Assembly: GCA_963675235.2 (NCBI GenBank)
Contig: CAXXFU010000004.1
Coordinates: forward strand, 682,001-746,000
Length of the DNA stretch: 64,000 nucleotides
Reading direction: 5' to 3'
DNA from: JAHJQZ01 sp963675235
GTDB taxonomy: Bacteria > Pseudomonadota > Alphaproteobacteria > Rhizobiales > Devosiaceae
A program made the position numbers and the translations under genes. The stretch's first letter is position 1. The number at the start of each line of letters is the position of its first letter. The notes beneath the pieces were generated by a model. The model saw only the letters and a program-made list of their open reading frames with translations. It did no database searches and was not told the DNA's origin. Shown here one piece after another: positions 1-8,278 of the stretch.

Positions 1-264
1 CAGGCCAAGTGGGCCGGCATCCAGGGGGCGCTGTCGGCAAACGTCAATGTCGATCCGTCGAACTACACGGTCGTCATGCAGCACGCGCTCGAAGTTATCA
101 ATGACGCCGACGCCTTCGCCTTCAACTACGACCTGGCGACACCCCCGCCGGTGGCCGAAGTCGGCCTGTCGATGTTCTCCCAGTTCATGGACAATCCGGC
201 CGACTACAAGGCGATGCTCGAGCAGACCCAGGCCGGCGCCGCCGACGCCTTCAGCCAGCAGTAG
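1..264 (+). CDS. Sugar ABC transporter substrate-binding protein, C-terminal end (partial)
   Basis: The window opens inside this gene, in frame 1. The 87 visible residues are the helical end of a family 1 extracellular solute-binding protein (segments such as QAKWAGIQGALSANVNVD and a final helix ending AADAFSQQ). It would bind a sugar in the periplasm and deliver it to the two permeases that follow. Assignment rests on this C-terminal helix plus the operon order: binding protein, permease, permease, ATPase. The substrate cannot be told. The N-terminus and signal peptide lie outside the window. Confidence 0.8.
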   Translation, partial: QAKWAGIQGALSANVNVDPSNYTVVMQHALEVINDADAFAFNYDLATPPPVAEVGLSMFSQFMDNPADYKAMLEQTQAGAADAFSQQ

Positions 265-284
265 TCACCCATCCTTCCAAGCCC

Positions 285-310
285 GGCCGCGGGGAGCACT
301 TCCCGCGGCC
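285..310 (+). promoter_or_regulatory. Intercistronic hairpin after binding-protein gene
   Basis: Perfect 9-bp inverted repeat: GGCCGCGGG at 285-293, 8-nt loop, CCCGCGGCC at 302-310. No clean T-run follows (ATCGCGTCTCTTTCC), so it is more likely an mRNA-stabilising or attenuating hairpin than a full terminator. It would allow the binding protein to be made in excess over the membrane subunits, as is common in these operons. Confidence 0.7.
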
Positions 311-378
311 ATCGCGTCTCTTTCCGCTACGCAGGCGGATTGGGGCAATCGCCATCGGCCATGCGTTCGGAGACCGGC

Positions 379-1260
379 GTGGAAAAGCAAACCCGATACT
401 GGCAGATCGCCCTTCTGATCCCGCCCCTGCTGGTTTTCGGCGTCCTTGTCGTCTGGCCGCTGCTCAGCTCGTTCTATTACGCCTTCACCAATTGGAACGG
501 CTTCAATCCTGACTACAGATTCATTGGGCTCGACAACTTCCTGCGCATCTTCACCGACCGGCTATTCGCCAACGCCATCATCAACACGGCGATCTGGATG
601 GCGGCGGCGATCATTGTGCCGACCCTGCTCGGACTGGGGCTGGCTCTCCTGATCGATTCCAGCGTGCCGGGCGGCTCGATCTTCAAGTCGATCTTCTATC
701 TGCCGATCTGCCTCAGCGCGGTCGTTGTCGGTCAGATCTGGGTGTGGATCTACCAGCCGGACTGGGGGCTCCTGAACACCACGATCGGTATGGCGACGGG
801 GCAGGAGCAGAATTTCGCCTGGCTCGCCAAGCCCGATACCGCGCTTTACGCCGTCATCATCGCCTGGTCCTGGCAACAGACCGGTCTGGCCATGGTGATC
901 TTCCTGGCCGGGCTGACCGCCGTTCCCCACGACCTTCTCGAAGTCTGCGAACTCGAAGGCATCAGCTTTCGGCAAAGGGTCTGGCACGTCATCCTGCCGC
1001 TCTTGCGGCCTGCGACCGTTGTCGTGGTCGCCTTGAGCGTCATCAACTCCCTGAAGGGCTTCGACATTTTGTACATCATGACCGGCGGCGGGCCGTTCAA
1101 TCGTTCCGATACGCTGGCCATGCACATGTATAACGAGAGTTTCAAGAAGTACCACATGGGCTATGGCAGCGCGATTTCCGTGGTGCTGTTCATCATCGCC
1201 CTGTCGATCATCTTCATCTATTTCCGTCAGCTCAAGAAGGTGGACGAGATCTATGACTGA
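379..1260 (+). CDS. Sugar ABC transporter permease (MalF/UgpA type)
   Basis: First of two inner-membrane subunits of a carbohydrate importer. About six hydrophobic segments are visible, starting with a membrane helix near the N-terminus (LLIPPLLVFGVLVVWPLL). The cytoplasmic EAA-type loop that contacts the ATPase reads DLLEVCELEGISFRQRVW. I chose GTG at 379 because a GGAG ribosome site lies 6 nt upstream (369-372). An ATG at 361 and a TTG at 340 are in frame but lack a well-placed site. The gene overlaps the next by 8 bp (ATGACTGA), which indicates translational coupling. The substrate is not predictable from sequence alone. Confidence 0.9.
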   Translation: MEKQTRYWQIALLIPPLLVFGVLVVWPLLSSFYYAFTNWNGFNPDYRFIGLDNFLRIFTDRLFANAIINTAIWMAAAIIVPTLLGLGLALLIDSSVPGGSIFKSIFYLPICLSAVVVGQIWVWIYQPDWGLLNTTIGMATGQEQNFAWLAKPDTALYAVIIAWSWQQTGLAMVIFLAGLTAVPHDLLEVCELEGISFRQRVWHVILPLLRPATVVVVALSVINSLKGFDILYIMTGGGPFNRSDTLAMHMYNESFKKYHMGYGSAISVVLFIIALSIIFIYFRQLKKVDEIYD

Positions 1261-2110
1261 CCTCGCCCAGACCAATGTCCGCGACGATTTCAATCCCTGG
1301 CCGGCGGTGATCTTCGTCTGCCTGGTGGTGCTGGCGCTGCTGTTCCTGACCCCGACGATCGGCGTCTTGCTGTCGTCGCTGAAAACGACCCAGGAGATAT
1401 CGCTCGGCCTGTTGTGGACGCTGCCGCAATCGCTCTATCTCGACAATTTCACCACCATCCTCTCCGATCCGGCGGTCCATACCTATCTGATCAACACCGC
1501 GCTGGTGGCGGCGCCGGCGACGGCGGCCTCGATCGCGCTCGGCATCCTCGCCGGATACGTCTTCTCGAAACTGCCGTTCCGGGGCAGCGACCTTTTGTTC
1601 CTCGGCATCGTCTCGGGCATGTTCTTTCCGCCCCAGATCATCCTCATTCCGCTGTTCCGCCTGTTCAACACGCTCGGGCTTCTGGACACGCTGTGGCCGA
1701 TGATCTTCGTGCATACGGCGATGGGCATTCCGATCTGCACGCTGTTGATGCGCAATTTTTTCGCCACCGTGCCGAACGCCCTGCGCGAGGCGGCAATCCT
1801 CGAAGGCGCCAGCGAATGGCAGGTGCTGACCAGGGTGGCGCTGCCTTTGTCGCTGCCGGCGCTCGCCGTGCTGGCGACGCTGCAATTCACCTGGATCTGG
1901 AACGATTTCCTCTGGCCGTTGATCTTCACCCAGTCTGACGACAAGCGCACCATCATGCTCGGGCTTGTCTTCCTCAACGGCCAGTACTCCGTGGCCTGGG
2001 GCCTGCAAGGGGCCTTGTCGCTGGTGGCAAGCCTGCCGACGCTCGTCGTTTTCCTGTTTTTCCAGCGCTACTTCATCAAGGGCATGACCATGGGCGCCGT
2101 CAAAGGCTGA
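1253..2110 (+). CDS. Sugar ABC transporter permease (MalG/UgpE type)
   Basis: Second membrane subunit of the importer, 285 residues, with six predicted transmembrane segments. Its EAA loop reads EAAILEGASEWQVLTRVALP, followed by the LP-L-P motif usual in MalG-type permeases. The start is the ATG inside the stop of the upstream permease gene. It should form a heterodimer with the preceding subunit and bind the ATPase encoded 16 bp downstream. Confidence 0.92.
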   Translation: MTDLAQTNVRDDFNPWPAVIFVCLVVLALLFLTPTIGVLLSSLKTTQEISLGLLWTLPQSLYLDNFTTILSDPAVHTYLINTALVAAPATAASIALGILAGYVFSKLPFRGSDLLFLGIVSGMFFPPQIILIPLFRLFNTLGLLDTLWPMIFVHTAMGIPICTLLMRNFFATVPNALREAAILEGASEWQVLTRVALPLSLPALAVLATLQFTWIWNDFLWPLIFTQSDDKRTIMLGLVFLNGQYSVAWGLQGALSLVASLPTLVVFLFFQRYFIKGMTMGAVKG

Positions 2111-2126
2111 TCGAAGGAACACGAAA

Positions 2127-3239
2127 ATGGATGGTCTCAGCCTTCGCGGCATTCACAAGTTCTTCGGCGCTGTCGAAACGATCAAAGGTGTCGACCTCGA
2201 CGTCGCCTCCGGCGAATTCGTCGTTTTCGTTGGACCGTCGGGCTGCGGGAAATCGACACTTCTGCGCATGGTCTCCGGGCTCGAAAGCGTCACCAGCGGC
2301 ACGATCACCATCAACGGACGCGACGTCACCCGCGTGGCGCCGGCCAAGCGCGGCGTCGCCATGGTCTTCCAGTCCTACGCCCTGTTTCCGCACATGACGG
2401 TTGCCGAGAACATCTCGTTCGGCCTCAGGCTGTCGGGCACCAGCAAGCAGGAGGTGGACCGGCGGGTCAGGGACGTCGCCGACACCTTGCAGATCACGCC
2501 GCTGCTCGAACGCCGGCCCAAACAGCTCTCCGGGGGCCAGCGTCAGCGCGTCGCCATCGGGCGGGCTATCATCCGCAACCCTGAGGTGTTCCTGTTCGAC
2601 GAGCCGCTCTCCAATCTCGATGCGGCGCTCAGGGTGCAAATGCGGCTTGAGATCGCCCATCTCCACCACCAGATCGGCGCGACCATGGTCTATGTGACCC
2701 ATGACCAGATCGAGGCGATGACGCTGGCCGACCGGATAGTCGTGCTCAACGAGGGCCGGATCGAGCAGGTCGGCTCGCCGATCGATCTCTACGGCGCCCC
2801 GGCCAACAAGTTCGTGGCCCAGTTCATCGGCTCGCCGCGGATGAATTTCTTTAGCGCGCGCGTCGAGACGGTCGCCGGCGAGCGCAAGCTGGCGCTCGGC
2901 ACCAGGACCATCGCACTCGGCGACGATATATCGGCGCGCGAGGGCGATGCGATAACGCTCGGCATCCGCCCCGAGCACCTGTGTCTGACCGACACGTCAG
3001 GGCACCTGTTCGAAGGCGATGTCGATTTCGTCGAACGACTTGGCAACGAGACCATCGCCTATCTGTCGACGCCGGGCAGCAACGAGCCGATCGCGGTACG
3101 CGTGCCGGCGATGCGCGACCTGGCGCCGGACCAGCGCGTCCCCGTCGGCCTGACCGAAGGGCACATCCACCTGTTTGCCAATAGCGGCGCCAGCCTCGGT
3201 CGGCTTGAACTGGGAGGCGCGGGAGCACACGGCGTCTAG
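2127..3239 (+). CDS. Sugar ABC transporter ATP-binding protein (UgpC/MalK type)
   Basis: ATPase that powers the importer, 370 residues, normal for the MalK/UgpC family. Visible motifs are Walker A GPSGCGKST near residue 37, signature LSGGQRQRVAIGRA, Walker B VFLFDEP followed by the D-loop SNLDA, and the switch histidine in YVTHDQ. The C-terminal third (from about residue 240) is the OB-fold/TOBE regulatory domain with the GIRPEHL motif. It is 16 bp behind the second permease and a Shine-Dalgarno GAAGGAA precedes the ATG. The operon seems to end here; the next gene is on the other strand. Confidence 0.93.
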   Translation: MDGLSLRGIHKFFGAVETIKGVDLDVASGEFVVFVGPSGCGKSTLLRMVSGLESVTSGTITINGRDVTRVAPAKRGVAMVFQSYALFPHMTVAENISFGLRLSGTSKQEVDRRVRDVADTLQITPLLERRPKQLSGGQRQRVAIGRAIIRNPEVFLFDEPLSNLDAALRVQMRLEIAHLHHQIGATMVYVTHDQIEAMTLADRIVVLNEGRIEQVGSPIDLYGAPANKFVAQFIGSPRMNFFSARVETVAGERKLALGTRTIALGDDISAREGDAITLGIRPEHLCLTDTSGHLFEGDVDFVERLGNETIAYLSTPGSNEPIAVRVPAMRDLAPDQRVPVGLTEGHIHLFANSGASLGRLELGGAGAHGV

Positions 3240-3262
3240 AATGCTTTCAGGCGTTCGCCGAG

Positions 3263-3481
3263 CTAGCCGCCTAATTTCTGGCGGTAGCGGCCAGACGTGA
3301 CCCCGGTACGTTTCTTAGGCAGACGCCGGAAATAGGTCGGGTCCTGATAGATCAGCGCCGCGGCGATATCATCCGAGGGCAGATTGCCGGTCTCGAGCAT
3401 CCGCCTGGCCTCCTCGATCCTCAACGTCTGGACATAATCCACAGGTGCATAGCCGGTAGCGGCGCGAAAGCATCTCTTCAC
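3263..3481 (-). pseudogene. Truncated AraC/GlxA-type transcriptional regulator (C-terminal HTH remnant)
   Basis: Only the last ~72 codons of an AraC-family regulator remain: FRAATGYAPVDYVQTLRIEE, then RRMLET, then a second helix-turn-helix ending DPTYFRRLPKKRTGVTSGRY. These match the C-terminal DNA-binding domain of GlxA-like activators. The family's RLFK is RLPK here and a V/G-Y position is altered (ALIYQDP). Codons upstream of 3481 lose all similarity just before the tdh stop codon at 3498. With no ligand domain and only part of the first HTH it is almost certainly non-functional. It reads in the same direction as tdh. Confidence 0.75.
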
Positions 3482-3497
3482 ACCGCCAGATGGCCCT

Positions 3498-4526
3498 CTA
3501 GCTCCAGTCGAGCACGACCTTGCCGGCTTTGCCGGAGGCAGCGATAGCGAAGCCTTGCTGGTAGTCGTCGACCCTCATGCGGTGGGTGATGATCTTTCTG
3601 ACATCCAGCCCGGATTCGAGCATGGCAAGCATCTTGTACCAGGTCTCGAACATTTCGCGGCCATAGATGCCTCTGAGCGTCACCAGGCGGAACACCACCT
3701 TCGACAGATCAAAGATGAACGGCCGGGCCGGTACGCCGAGCAACGCCACGCGTCCACCCATGACGAGGTGGTCGATCATCTGCTCGAGCGCTGCTGGCGC
3801 CCCGCTCATTTCGAGACCGACATCGAAGCCCTCGTTCATCTTCAACCCGGCCATGACCTCCCTCAGATTCTCACTGGACACATCGACGGTCGTCAGATCG
3901 GGCACCACCGCCGCGGCCAGCCTCAGCCGGTCGGAATTGATGTCGGTGATGACGACGTGCCGGGCACCAACATGCTTGGCAACGGCGGCGCCCATGATGC
4001 CGATCGGCCCGGCGCCGGCGACGATGACGTCTTCGCCAACAAGGTCGAAGGCGAGCGCCGTGTGCACGGCATTGCCGAGCGGATCGAGAATGGCACCCAT
4101 GTCATCATCGACATCATCGGGCAGCGGCACGATGTTGAAGGCGGGGATTTTGGCATATTCGGCAAACACGCCTGGCAGGTTGACGCCGATGCCCTTGGTG
4201 TCGGGATCGAGATGGTACTTGCCGGCCCGCGAGGCGCGGCTGTTCATGCCGACGATGTGCCCTTCGGCCGAAACGCGCTGCCCGACCTTGAGATTGGTCA
4301 CCTCGGCGCCGATCTCGACGATCTCGCCGGCGAACTCATGGCCGGTTATCATCGGAACCGGAATGGTCTTTTGCGACCACTCGTCCCAATTGTAGATGTG
4401 TACGTCAGTGCCGCAGATGCCGGTCTTGTTGACCTTGACCAGCACGTCCTCCGGCCCGATCTCGGGAATGGGGGCATCGATCATCCAGATGCCCTTTTCC
4501 GCCTTGATTTTGGCGAGTGCTTTCAT
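3498..4526 (-). CDS. tdh: L-threonine 3-dehydrogenase
   Basis: NAD+-dependent oxidation of L-threonine to 2-amino-3-oxobutyrate, the first step of threonine breakdown to glycine and acetyl-CoA. At 342 residues it matches the family length. Catalytic zinc ligands are visible: Cys38 in GICGTDVHIYNWDEW, His63 and Glu64 in TGHEFAGEI. The Rossmann motif is VAGAGPIGIMGAAVA. The loop at about 88-108 (EGHIVGMNSRASRAGKYHLD) lacks the four cysteines that hold structural zinc in the Escherichia coli enzyme. It lies 11 bp downstream of kbl and is surely co-transcribed with it. A GAGGAG stretch precedes the ATG. Confidence 0.95.
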   Translation of the reverse strand: MKALAKIKAEKGIWMIDAPIPEIGPEDVLVKVNKTGICGTDVHIYNWDEWSQKTIPVPMITGHEFAGEIVEIGAEVTNLKVGQRVSAEGHIVGMNSRASRAGKYHLDPDTKGIGVNLPGVFAEYAKIPAFNIVPLPDDVDDDMGAILDPLGNAVHTALAFDLVGEDVIVAGAGPIGIMGAAVAKHVGARHVVITDINSDRLRLAAAVVPDLTTVDVSSENLREVMAGLKMNEGFDVGLEMSGAPAALEQMIDHLVMGGRVALLGVPARPFIFDLSKVVFRLVTLRGIYGREMFETWYKMLAMLESGLDVRKIITHRMRVDDYQQGFAIAASGKAGKVVLDWS

Positions 4527-4537
4527 CCTGCCTCTCC

Positions 4538-5740
4538 TCAGATCAGGCCGATGGCCTTGCCGGCATCGGCAAAACTCGAAACGGCGAAATCGATGTCGGC
4601 ATCGGTCAATGCCGCCGACATCTGTGTGCGGATGCGGGCCTTGCCCTCGGGCACGACCGGATAGAAAAAGCCGGCGACATAGACACCGCGCCTGTCGAGC
4701 TCGGCGGCGAGCCTTTGCGCCAGAACCGCATCATGGGTCATGACCGGAATGATCGGCGTATCACCGGCCAAAAGCTCGAAGCCCGCCTCTGACAGCCCGG
4801 CGCGGAAGCGTCTGGCGTGCTGTTTCAACCGGGCGCGCAGATCGTCGGCCTTCTCGGCGATCTCGATGGCCTTGAGCGCACCGGCGGCGAGCGGCGGCGC
4901 CAGGGAGTTGGAAAACAGATAGGGTCGTGCCCGCTGGCGCAAAAGGTCGATGATCGGCTGCGCCGCGGCGATGAACCCGCCCATGCCGCCACCGAGCGTC
5001 TTGCCGAAGGTGCCGGTGATGATGTCGACCTTATCGCCGGCACCAGTCAGTGCCGGCGTGCCTCTGCCCTTGGCACCCAGATGCCCGGTGGCGTGACAGT
5101 CGTCGACCAAGACGGATGCGCCGTATTTCTCGGCCAGCGCGCAGATCTCGGGGAGCTTGGCCACATAGCCATCCATCGAGAAAACGCCGTCGGTGACGAT
5201 CAGCCGGAAGCGCGTGCCATCGGCCACGGCCTTTTTCAACTCGGCCTCCAACCCGTCCATGTCTGAGTTGGCGAAGCGGTAGCGCCGTGCCTTGGACAAG
5301 CGCACGCCGTCGATGATCGAGGCGTGGTTGAGACTGTCTGAGATGATGGCGTCATCCGGCCCGAGCAGGGTTTCGAAGATACCGCCATTGGCATCGAAAC
5401 AGGCAGCGAAAAGGATGGCGTCATCCTTGCCGAGATAGGCGGCAATGGATTGCTCGAGCTGACGGTGCAGATCCTGTGTACCGCAGATGAACCGGACCGA
5501 GGCCATGCCGAAACCATGGCTGTCGAGCGCTTGCCGCGCTGCCTCGGCAATCTCGGGATGATTGGCCAAACCGAGATAATTGTTGGCGCAAAGATTGAGC
5601 ATCTCACGGGTGCCTGCGTCCTCGCGCACCGTGATGCGCCCCGATTGCGCACTGACGATCTGGCGTTCGCGCTTGGTCAGCCCCCTGGCCTCGATATCGG
5701 TCAGCACGGCGCCAATGTGGTCGAGCAAGCCGGTTTGCAT
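4538..5740 (-). CDS. kbl: Glycine C-acetyltransferase (2-amino-3-ketobutyrate CoA ligase)
   Basis: PLP enzyme that cleaves 2-amino-3-oxobutyrate with CoA to give glycine and acetyl-CoA; it works together with Tdh encoded just downstream. 400 residues, full length. The PLP lysine is K247 in GTFGKTLGGGMGGF; VLVDDCHATGHLG holds the aspartate and histidine of the cofactor site. A strong GGAGG ribosome site lies 6 nt before the ATG. Two palindromes at 5763-5803, just upstream, look like operators for the XRE-cupin regulator encoded next to it. Confidence 0.96.
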   Translation of the reverse strand: MQTGLLDHIGAVLTDIEARGLTKRERQIVSAQSGRITVREDAGTREMLNLCANNYLGLANHPEIAEAARQALDSHGFGMASVRFICGTQDLHRQLEQSIAAYLGKDDAILFAACFDANGGIFETLLGPDDAIISDSLNHASIIDGVRLSKARRYRFANSDMDGLEAELKKAVADGTRFRLIVTDGVFSMDGYVAKLPEICALAEKYGASVLVDDCHATGHLGAKGRGTPALTGAGDKVDIITGTFGKTLGGGMGGFIAAAQPIIDLLRQRARPYLFSNSLAPPLAAGALKAIEIAEKADDLRARLKQHARRFRAGLSEAGFELLAGDTPIIPVMTHDAVLAQRLAAELDRRGVYVAGFFYPVVPEGKARIRTQMSAALTDADIDFAVSSFADAGKAIGLI

Positions 5741-5762
5741 GAATGCCTCCCTGTTAGGTATT

Positions 5763-5803
5763 CCTATATAACGGATTTCCTCTCAATACCACCAATATAT
5801 TGG
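5763..5803. promoter_or_regulatory. Two operator-like palindromes upstream of kbl-tdh
   Basis: CCTATATAACGG (5763-5774) and the perfect 12-bp palindrome CCAATATATTGG (5792-5803), centres 29 bp apart. They lie 23-63 bp before the kbl start and downstream of the stop-side of the XRE-cupin gene. A third copy, CCAATATACCGG inside arms AATTCC/GGAATT, occurs at 6901-6920 upstream of the regulator's own unit. Repetition only at these two places suggests binding sites of that regulator (inference). Confidence 0.6.
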
Positions 5804-5829
5804 ATTTCTGCCGCAGCCCTCCCGGCCGG

Positions 5830-6396
5830 TCAGCCGTAGAGCACAACCAGAAAGCCGTAGGCCGGCGTGTCGCCCGCATTGGCGATGGCGTGGCTGACAT
5901 CGACGGGATAGCGCGCCGTCTCGCCGGACTTAAGGCGGACGCTGGCGTCCCCGCTCACGACCTCGAATGTGCCGGCAAGCGCAGTGAAATGCTCGAAGGC
6001 GCCATGGGCGTGCGGATCGCTGTCGAGCCTGCCGCCGGGATCGATGTTGACCTCGTACCATTCGGTGTGCCCGGCCAGGCGGGGCGTCGACAGGATCTTG
6101 AGCCGGCAGGAGCCATCGGCGCTCTTGATCTCGGGCGTATGCGCTGCCGAGGTCACCTCGATCGGATCCGGGTTGGCGCGCGCGGCGCTGCCGCCGATCA
6201 GCTCGGAAAATTCGAGCTTGAGCGCCTGGGTCAGGCTCCACAGCACCGCAAAGGTCGGGTTGGCCTCGCCGCGCTCGACCTGGCTGAGCATCGACCGCGA
6301 CACTCCGGACATGTTGGCAAGCTGTTCCAGCGTCAGCTTGCGCGCCTTGCGCTCCTTCTGGATCATCGGGCCGATACGGGGAACTTCCGGCGCCAT
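5830..6396 (-). CDS. XRE-family transcriptional regulator with C-terminal cupin domain
   Basis: 188 residues. An N-terminal helix-turn-helix of the XRE/Cro type (residues about 10-65; LTLEQLANMSGVSRSMLSQV then ERGEANPTF) is followed by a small-molecule-sensing cupin barrel (about 100-185; PHAHGAFEHFTALAGTFEV). I chose the ATG at 6396 because AGGAG lies 7 nt upstream; the longer frame has no such site. This two-domain layout is typical of regulators of amino-acid and amine metabolism. Its position next to kbl-tdh, together with the palindromes before both units, suggests it controls threonine breakdown and itself. The ligand is unknown. Confidence 0.88.
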   Translation of the reverse strand: MAPEVPRIGPMIQKERKARKLTLEQLANMSGVSRSMLSQVERGEANPTFAVLWSLTQALKLEFSELIGGSAARANPDPIEVTSAAHTPEIKSADGSCRLKILSTPRLAGHTEWYEVNIDPGGRLDSDPHAHGAFEHFTALAGTFEVVSGDASVRLKSGETARYPVDVSHAIANAGDTPAYGFLVVLYG

Positions 6397-6416
6397 TTTG
6401 GCACTCCTGTCTTGTT

Positions 6417-6752
6417 TCAGCTTTCGCCAGCCGGCTGGGCCTGCAATTGCCAGTCGGCCAGCACGATGCCGGGCACGGCCTGGATGCCCCGCCAAAGGGC
6501 TGCAACTCCGGACGCCGAGCCGCCTTCGAGACAAAGGCTGAGGCTTTCGGTCCGCTCGGCATGAAACTCGACGGAGGCAACGCCAAGACCGCTGTTCTCG
6601 GCGACATCGACGATGGCGCGGATCGCCCGCCATCCGCCTACCTGCCGGAAGATCAGGTCATGCCGGATCGCCGAGCTGGCAAAGCAGGCACAGAACTCCT
6701 GGACATGGCTCAGGCTGAGGGCTCCGGAAGTCGACTCTGTCGGTTTGTGCAT
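6417..6752 (-). CDS. Small ACT-like hypothetical protein
   Basis: 111 residues, encoded 20 bp upstream of the XRE-cupin regulator in the same direction, so probably the first gene of a two-gene unit. The sequence has the alternating beta-alpha-beta pattern of small ACT-like regulatory domains (FRQVGGWRAIRAIVDVAEN, then VASVEFHAERTESLSLCLEG, then WRGIQAVPGIVLADWQL). I know of no named family. A role in sensing an amino acid for the neighbouring threonine pathway is a guess. The start ATG at 6752 has only a weak GGA ribosome site; a start further upstream is possible. Confidence 0.5.
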   Translation of the reverse strand: MHKPTESTSGALSLSHVQEFCACFASSAIRHDLIFRQVGGWRAIRAIVDVAENSGLGVASVEFHAERTESLSLCLEGGSASGVAALWRGIQAVPGIVLADWQLQAQPAGES

Positions 6753-6900
6753 CTTGTCCGGCCCTGCCCGTTCCCAGACCCCGATGGCTTCTGGGCGGAG
6801 CAATAAGGCCCCTCCGCGTTAGCTGCATTTTTCAAGAAGCGCCCGCAATCTGGATCTCAAATCGGCGCGGACGGCACGCTTGCGCACACGACCGTCAGAC

Positions 6901-6920
6901 AATTCCAATATACCGGAATT
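6901..6920. promoter_or_regulatory. Operator-like palindrome upstream of the XRE-cupin unit
   Basis: AATTCCAATATACCGGAATT: 6-bp inverted arms around an AATATACC core, about 150 bp before the first gene of the regulator unit. The CCAATATACCGG centre matches the two sites before kbl. The rest of the 6753-7204 intergenic stretch holds the LacI-type sites described separately; I see no gene in it. Confidence 0.55.
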
Positions 6921-7111
6921 TCCTGCTGATCAAGTCAAATGCCATTGGCGAGTGCCATTGCATCGACACGCTGCCAGTGCGCAACCGGCGGGACCGGCGA
7001 ACAGCGCACAATCTCCGCCAAACACCTCTGGCAAAGCACAAATCGCCTTGCTGCTGAAAGGTGGGTGGAGACCGTCTTTTGCACCGGTCCGGGTGTCCGC
7101 AGGGGGGGCTG

Positions 7112-7186
7112 TTGACAGGTGCTGCAACGCCGTGCAATCAATTTAAAACGTTTGCAATTACAAAAACAGCAAATGCAAGCGTTGCA
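7112..7186 (+). promoter_or_regulatory. Promoter/operator region of the LacI-type regulator
   Basis: TTGACA at 7112-7117 is a consensus -35 hexamer. Two LacI-family-like sites follow: an 8-bp palindrome AAACGTTT at 7146-7153 and TGCAA-GCG-TTGCA at 7174-7186, the latter only 18 bp before the lacI start. LacI-family operators are usually palindromes with a central CG flanked by AA/TT. Autoregulation of the downstream regulator, and looping to the importer promoter, is the natural reading, but no convincing -10 was found. Confidence 0.5.
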
Positions 7187-7204
7187 AGTGGAGGGGAGTC
7201 GGTC

Positions 7205-8248
7205 TTGGCGGATAACCGCGCAAAGACACTCAAGGCGCTTGCCGAGCGCCTGGGAGTGTCGATCACGACGGTATCGCGCGCTCTGGCGGGCCATGAGCAG
7301 ATTGCGCTCAAGACTCGCGAGCGGGTGGCGGCGGCAGCGCGCGAAATGGGCTACGTGCCCAACCGGGCCGCGCGGCAACTGGTTTCCGGCCGATCCGGTT
7401 TCGTCGGTTTCCTGATGCCGGTGCGCGGACCGAACTTCATCGACTCCTATCTTGGCGAATTCGTCACCGGCCTCGGCGAAGGCCTTGTCACTCACGGGCT
7501 CGACCTGTTCCTTGCCACGGTCCAGCACGGGCAGAGCGAATTGAGCGTTCTGCGCCACGTCGTCGAATCCGGCCGCGCCGACGGCATCATCGTGCCACGC
7601 GTCGCCGAGGACGATCCACGCCTGACCTATCTCGGCATGCAGGGTTTCCCCGCCATTGCCCATGGGCGGCTGCTCGACCCCGCCGCCCGCTACAACTGGC
7701 TCGATTCGGACGGCGAAGCCGCCTTCAGCGAGGCGTTCGAGCTCCTGTACCAGCACGGGCACCGCCATATCGGGCTGGTGACCATCTCGGACCGCATGAC
7801 TTTCCGCCACTACCGCGAGCTTGGCCTGCACAATGCCATCGCCCGGCGTGGCGATCCCAGCGTACGCCTGACCACCGAGAGCTTTCCGCGTTTCGATCGC
7901 GGCGCCTCGATCGCCGCGGTCAACCGCCTTCTGGCCGCCGAGGATCGCCCGACGGCCATCATCGGCCTGTTCGACGAGATCGCCATGACCGTGATCGAAG
8001 AGGCGATGCGGGCCGGCATCTCGGTGCCGCGCGACCTGTCGGTCGTCGGTTTCGACAACATCACCGCCGGGGCCTACGCACCCCCCGGACTCACCACTTT
8101 TGACGCCAACATCCGCTCCAGTGCCCGAGACATCGCGCACATGCTCGTTGACGTCATGCAGAGGCAGGCGGACACGCCCCTGACCCGGCTGGTCAAGCCC
8201 GAACTGGTCCTGAGGGCCAGCCACGGGCCGGCGCCGGCCGCCGCCTGA
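7205..8248 (+). CDS. LacI-family transcriptional regulator
   Basis: 347 residues. N-terminal HTH and hinge helix (ALAERLGVSITTVSRALAG, then GYVPNRAARQLVSGRSG), then a periplasmic-binding-protein-like sugar-sensing domain ending with DLSVVGFDNI, a family hallmark. The start is TTG at 7205, 6 nt after a strong GGAGGGGAG ribosome site; upstream codons have no LacI similarity. It lies 30 bp ahead of the importer operon it probably controls, and palindromes just upstream suggest autoregulation. The effector is likely the sugar moved by that importer. Confidence 0.93.
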   Translation: MADNRAKTLKALAERLGVSITTVSRALAGHEQIALKTRERVAAAAREMGYVPNRAARQLVSGRSGFVGFLMPVRGPNFIDSYLGEFVTGLGEGLVTHGLDLFLATVQHGQSELSVLRHVVESGRADGIIVPRVAEDDPRLTYLGMQGFPAIAHGRLLDPAARYNWLDSDGEAAFSEAFELLYQHGHRHIGLVTISDRMTFRHYRELGLHNAIARRGDPSVRLTTESFPRFDRGASIAAVNRLLAAEDRPTAIIGLFDEIAMTVIEEAMRAGISVPRDLSVVGFDNITAGAYAPPGLTTFDANIRSSARDIAHMLVDVMQRQADTPLTRLVKPELVLRASHGPAPAAA

Positions 8249-8278
8249 TGATGATCCAACCTAGGGAGGAGAACTTTG

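Noticed and set aside
562..1293. Long minus-strand open frames opposite permease and ATPase genes
   Set aside because: They mirror high-GC coding regions in third-codon position, are rich in Arg, Asp and Gln, and match no family; the plus-strand genes are clear.
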